A stretch of 64,000 nt of DNA from DIGJ01 sp041739345. Lineage in GTDB: Bacteria > Bacillota > Clostridia > Lachnospirales > Lachnospiraceae. The notes under the pieces are model-generated. The model had not been told where the DNA came from and did no database searches. It saw only the letters and a list, made by a program, of their open reading frames with translations. Both the position numbers and the translations under genes were made by a program. The DNA lies in the NCBI GenBank assembly GCA_041739345.1, contig JBGSNZ010000031.1:1-64000 (forward strand), written 5' to 3'. Positions 61,590 through 64,000 of this stretch are shown here, in pieces; position 1 is the first letter of the stretch, and each line of letters opens with the position of its first letter.

Positions 61590-61652
61590 GGAAAGCATGC
61601 TTGACATTCTAAATTATCATGCTATACTAAAAATATGGAAAGCAAACTTTCC
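61590..61652 (+). promoter_or_regulatory. XRE gene promoter with two operators
   Basis: TTGACA (61601-61606), 16-base spacer, TATACT (61623-61628). GGAAAG-CAAA-CTTTCC, a perfect dyad, lies at 61637-61652 over the start site; GGAAAG-CATG-CTTGAC at 61590-61605 is a weaker copy overlapping the -35 box. Autorepression by the encoded regulator is likely. Confidence 0.78.
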
Positions 61653-61669
61653 GTTGAAAGGAGTGAACC

Positions 61670-61873
61670 ATGAAAAACCGATTGGAAGAAATAAGAAAGC
61701 AACGGGGAATAAAGCAAGAAGAACTTGCGACTGCACTGGAAGTATCTAGGCAGACGATTGGATCACTAGAAAATGGACGTTACAATCCATCGATAACACT
61801 GGCATTTAAAATAGCCAGATATTTTAGTATGAGTATAGAAGATATCTTTATTTTTGAGGAGGAGCAAGTGTGA
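61670..61873 (+). CDS. XRE-family transcriptional regulator
   Basis: 67 residues, essentially one helix-turn-helix: RKQRGIKQEELATALEVSRQTIGSLENGRYNPSITLAFKIARYFSMSIEDIF. This short form (YozG/YgzD type) is common in Firmicutes beside a membrane protein gene. RBS GAAAGGAG. Overlaps the next gene by four bases (GTGA), so translation is coupled. Confidence 0.93.
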   Translation: MKNRLEEIRKQRGIKQEELATALEVSRQTIGSLENGRYNPSITLAFKIARYFSMSIEDIFIFEEEQV

Positions 61874-62298
61874 AAGAGTATAAGTATTATGTTAGAACAG
61901 TAGTAGGAGTAGTATTGGTTGGAATAGGTTTTTTCATGATAAAAACGATTGTAGATCCTCAGGGGATTTTTGCAACATTACCCTACGTTTGTGTAGGAGT
62001 TGGAGCCGGTTGTTTTGGTGGAGGTATGGGAGAAATCATTCAGAAAAAAGCCATAGGGAAAGATCCTAAACTTGCAAAGAAACTGGAAATTGACCGTACG
62101 GATGAACGGAATGTTGCCATTGCAAATTACTCAAAAGCAAAAGCTTATGACATGATGGTATTTGTATTTGGGGTATTGATGCTTGCGTATACGCTAATGA
62201 ATGTGGATATGAAAGCAGTACTTTTACTAGTATTTTCTTATCTGTTTGTTATAGGATACGGAGTCTATTCTCGTATTAAATATGATAAACAGATGTAG
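61870..62298 (+). CDS. Membrane protein paired with XRE regulator
   Basis: 142 residues, GTG start with GAGGAG upstream. Four membrane segments (about 9-26, 34-54, 95-112, 117-134). A conserved-looking soluble loop KLEIDRTDERNVAIANYSKAKAYDMM lies between the second and third; similar DERN segments occur in small clostridial membrane proteins encoded next to short XRE regulators. Function unknown, perhaps stress- or peptide-related. Confidence 0.85.
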   Translation: MKEYKYYVRTVVGVVLVGIGFFMIKTIVDPQGIFATLPYVCVGVGAGCFGGGMGEIIQKKAIGKDPKLAKKLEIDRTDERNVAIANYSKAKAYDMMVFVFGVLMLAYTLMNVDMKAVLLLVFSYLFVIGYGVYSRIKYDKQM

Positions 62299-62351
62299 GT
62301 TGATTGCGGTATAAATTTAAGTTTACGGCAGCTTTATTAATTAGTATGCAA

Positions 62352-62660
62352 TTAACACAAGAAAAGTTCTATTATAAATACAACGAGGCAGGATAAAACG
62401 GAAACCTGAAACAAGCTTCTTCCAAACCAGGCAAGCATGATACCAACGATTAGTGCGGCCATTGCAGAATAGGTACTGTTAGTGGCATCCAAAATAGCGG
62501 GAAAAGTCATAACAGCAAGTGTCACATAGGGCACATAGTAAAGAAAGGAACGAATCGTTTTATTTTGAATTTCCTTGCGGATCAGCGTCAGGGGTAGTAC
62601 TCGAATCAGGTAAGTAACACCTGCCATTATCAGAATGTATATATATGTATTATGCGTCAT
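62352..62660 (-). CDS. azlD: AzlD-family branched-chain amino acid transport protein
   Basis: 102 residues with four membrane segments. ILIMAGVTYLIRVLPLTLIRKEI at the start and FLYYVPYVTLAVMTFPAIL near 38-56 are family hallmarks. It is the small partner of AzlC in an exporter of branched-chain amino acids and analogues. Overlaps the end of azlC by 11 bases. Terminates 53 bases from the XRE operon, which converges on it. Confidence 0.92.
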   Translation of the reverse strand: MTHNTYIYILIMAGVTYLIRVLPLTLIRKEIQNKTIRSFLYYVPYVTLAVMTFPAILDATNSTYSAMAALIVGIMLAWFGRSLFQVSVLSCLVVFIIELFLC

Positions 62661-63369
62661 GTTCGTCCTCCTTTATTGGAAATAAGATGGCAGCAGTACC
62701 GGCTATAACTACAGTTAATATAATGATTTTCATACCAGAGGAAAGTGCAGCAAAAATGGATAGTTTAGAGCATACAAAGCTTGCAATCATGGAGCAGGTA
62801 ATTAAGATTGCCAATATCTTGTTTTTGCGAGCAGGTGGTATAATAACAGCAAGGAACATACCATAAAGACCGACACTCAGAGCACTTACTACATTGGACG
62901 GAAGAATATTCCCCATCACGACTCCAAGATAGGTACCAATTGACCAACCGGGCATTGCAACTACAATGGCTCCATAGGTATAATAGGGAGTTAATTTTCC
63001 GGGTACTGAAATGGAGATGCCAAATATTTCATCGGTAACATCAAAACCAATCAAAAAACGATGAATTAGCGGAGTGTTGGGCGATATTTTTTGACTAAGA
63101 GAGCAAGACATCAAAAGGTATCTTGCATTTGCTACAAGCATCATAATCGCTATTTCAAGATAGCTGGCATTTGCAGCAATGAGAGTAAAGCCGGCAAATT
63201 CTCCGGCAGAAGCATTATTTGTTAAGCTAGTTAGCATTGCTTGAAAGGCAGTAAGACCAGCGTTTTTCGCAGCGATACCAAGGGTGAATGAGACGGCTAA
63301 ATATCCGAGTGAGATAGGTATGCCGTCTTTCATACCTTTCAAAAACCAGGATGTGTTCGTTTGATGCAT
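62650..63369 (-). CDS. azlC: AzlC-family branched-chain amino acid permease
   Basis: 239 residues, RBS GGAGG. About seven membrane helices; FLKGMKDGIPISLGYLAVSFTLGIAAKNAGLTAFQAMLTSLTNNASAGEFAG (residues 9-60) is the AzlC signature region, with ARYLLMSCSLSQK near 83-95. Forms the exporter with AzlD. Divergent from a LysR-type gene 117 bases away that probably regulates the pair. Confidence 0.93.
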   Translation of the reverse strand: MHQTNTSWFLKGMKDGIPISLGYLAVSFTLGIAAKNAGLTAFQAMLTSLTNNASAGEFAGFTLIAANASYLEIAIMMLVANARYLLMSCSLSQKISPNTPLIHRFLIGFDVTDEIFGISISVPGKLTPYYTYGAIVVAMPGWSIGTYLGVVMGNILPSNVVSALSVGLYGMFLAVIIPPARKNKILAILITCSMIASFVCSKLSIFAALSSGMKIIILTVVIAGTAAILFPIKEDEHDA

Positions 63370-63486
63370 GTGATTTCCTCCAAAATAAAGTTTTCGTTTT
63401 ACATTTTACAATTTTTCTTGCAAACAGTCGAACGAATATTTATAATTTTAGTATTAGGATAACTAATGCATGAGAGGATAGCAAGT

Positions 63487-64000
63487 ATGAATCGATATGA
63501 AGTGTTTGTAAAGGTGATGGAATGCGGAAACTTTACTAAGGCAGCAGAAGAACTGAATTATACGCAGTCGGCGGTTAGCCAGATGGTTCATACATTAGAA
63601 CAGGAGCTTTCAACTACTTTGGTACTTCGTTCTAAGAGTGGCATAGAGTTAACGGCAGATGGCAAAGAATATCTTCCTTACATTCGATCTATTTGTAATG
63701 CGCATCGTGAATTGCATGCAAAATACAATGAGATGCAAGGATTGCAAGGCGGCGTTATACGTATTGGTACCTTTACCAGTGTAAGCTGTAATTGGCTCCC
63801 TTCATTGATGAAAGAATTTAAAGATCAGTTTCCTTCGGTACAGTTTGTATTGCAGCAAGGGGAGTATACCAACATCGGACAGTGGATTAAAGAAGGAAGT
63901 GTAGACTTTGGCTTTGTGAATCCCGATGCCGTCAAAGGACTGAATACAATCAATTTGCAAAAGGATGAGATGGTAGCCGTACTTCCTCCAGAACATCCAT
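63487..64000 (+). CDS. LysR-family regulator, cut by window end
   Basis: The first 171 codons are present; no stop is reached. RBS GAGAGG nine bases before the ATG. N-terminal winged helix MNRYEVFVKVMECGNFTKAAEELNYTQSAVSQMVHTLEQEL (residues 1-41), then the linker helix and the start of the periplasmic-binding-like effector domain (GVIRIGTFTSVSCNWLPSLM...). Placed head to head with azlCD, the typical layout for a LysR protein controlling its neighbour. Confidence 0.93.
   Translation, partial: MNRYEVFVKVMECGNFTKAAEELNYTQSAVSQMVHTLEQELSTTLVLRSKSGIELTADGKEYLPYIRSICNAHRELHAKYNEMQGLQGGVIRIGTFTSVSCNWLPSLMKEFKDQFPSVQFVLQQGEYTNIGQWIKEGSVDFGFVNPDAVKGLNTINLQKDEMVAVLPPEHP

Overview
The window looks like a chromosome segment of a spore-forming, low-GC anaerobic Firmicute, most probably a Lachnospiraceae / Clostridium cluster XIVa species. 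The evidence is the A+T-rich coding sequence, strong AGGAGG-type ribosome binding sites, frequent TTG and GTG starts, and the sporulation block spoVT, yabP, yabQ, spoIIE followed by tilS-hpt-ftsH. Species assignment is inference; no rRNA is present. No phage, insertion sequence or CRISPR array was recognised.

Layout. 1-756: a gene-free stretch with two large hairpin elements that share a conserved core but have unrelated, perfectly matched 36-bp arms. 757-6005: a proteasome-fold hydrolase, then a run of same-strand genes (asparaginase, HAD phosphatase, FAD enzyme, DUF2974 hydrolase). 6031-10572: a complete Bce-type antimicrobial-peptide sensing and detoxification module (regulator, short sensor kinase, ATPase, large permease) with a matching operator. 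10846-14888: SulP anion transporter, a secreted protein, a metallophosphoesterase. 15017-18169: a membrane-anchored alpha/beta hydrolase divergent from a second two-component system. 18223-19125: an octapeptide-repeat protein and decayed gene remnants. 19260-25659: an acyltransferase, a MerR-TipAS regulator with duplicated ligand domain, clpB, small membrane proteins. 26040-29518: minus-strand membrane proteins, a DHH phosphoesterase and a lipid II/oligosaccharide flippase-like protein.

29691-35815 carries a 2-hydroxyacid dehydrogenase, pth, mfd and a PpiC lipoprotein. 36052-39170 is a PadR-DUF2812-ABC exporter cassette bracketed by two copies of a hairpin repeat and equipped with two PadR-like operators and a structured leader ahead of the ATPase. 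39563-42889 holds a TetR-flavoprotein pair, a metallo-beta-lactamase-fold hydrolase and a nitroreductase. 43020-46479: asnS, a transaldolase, a stand-alone MraY-like enzyme. 46640-47805: a corrinoid-related protein and cobalamin adenosyltransferase.

47879-59785 is the conserved housekeeping/sporulation core: tcdA, spoVT, mazG, hup, rqcP, yabP, yabQ, divIC, tRNA-Met, (a MarR-hydrolase pair inserted on the minus strand), spoIIE, tilS, hpt, ftsH. 59786-64000 has a possible small RNA, a decayed DUF4367 gene, tRNA-Tyr and tRNA-Leu, an XRE regulator-membrane protein pair, azlCD and a truncated LysR gene. Much of the regulatory logic can be read directly: self-operators are visible for the MerR, PadR, TetR, MarR and XRE genes, and operator candidates for both two-component systems.
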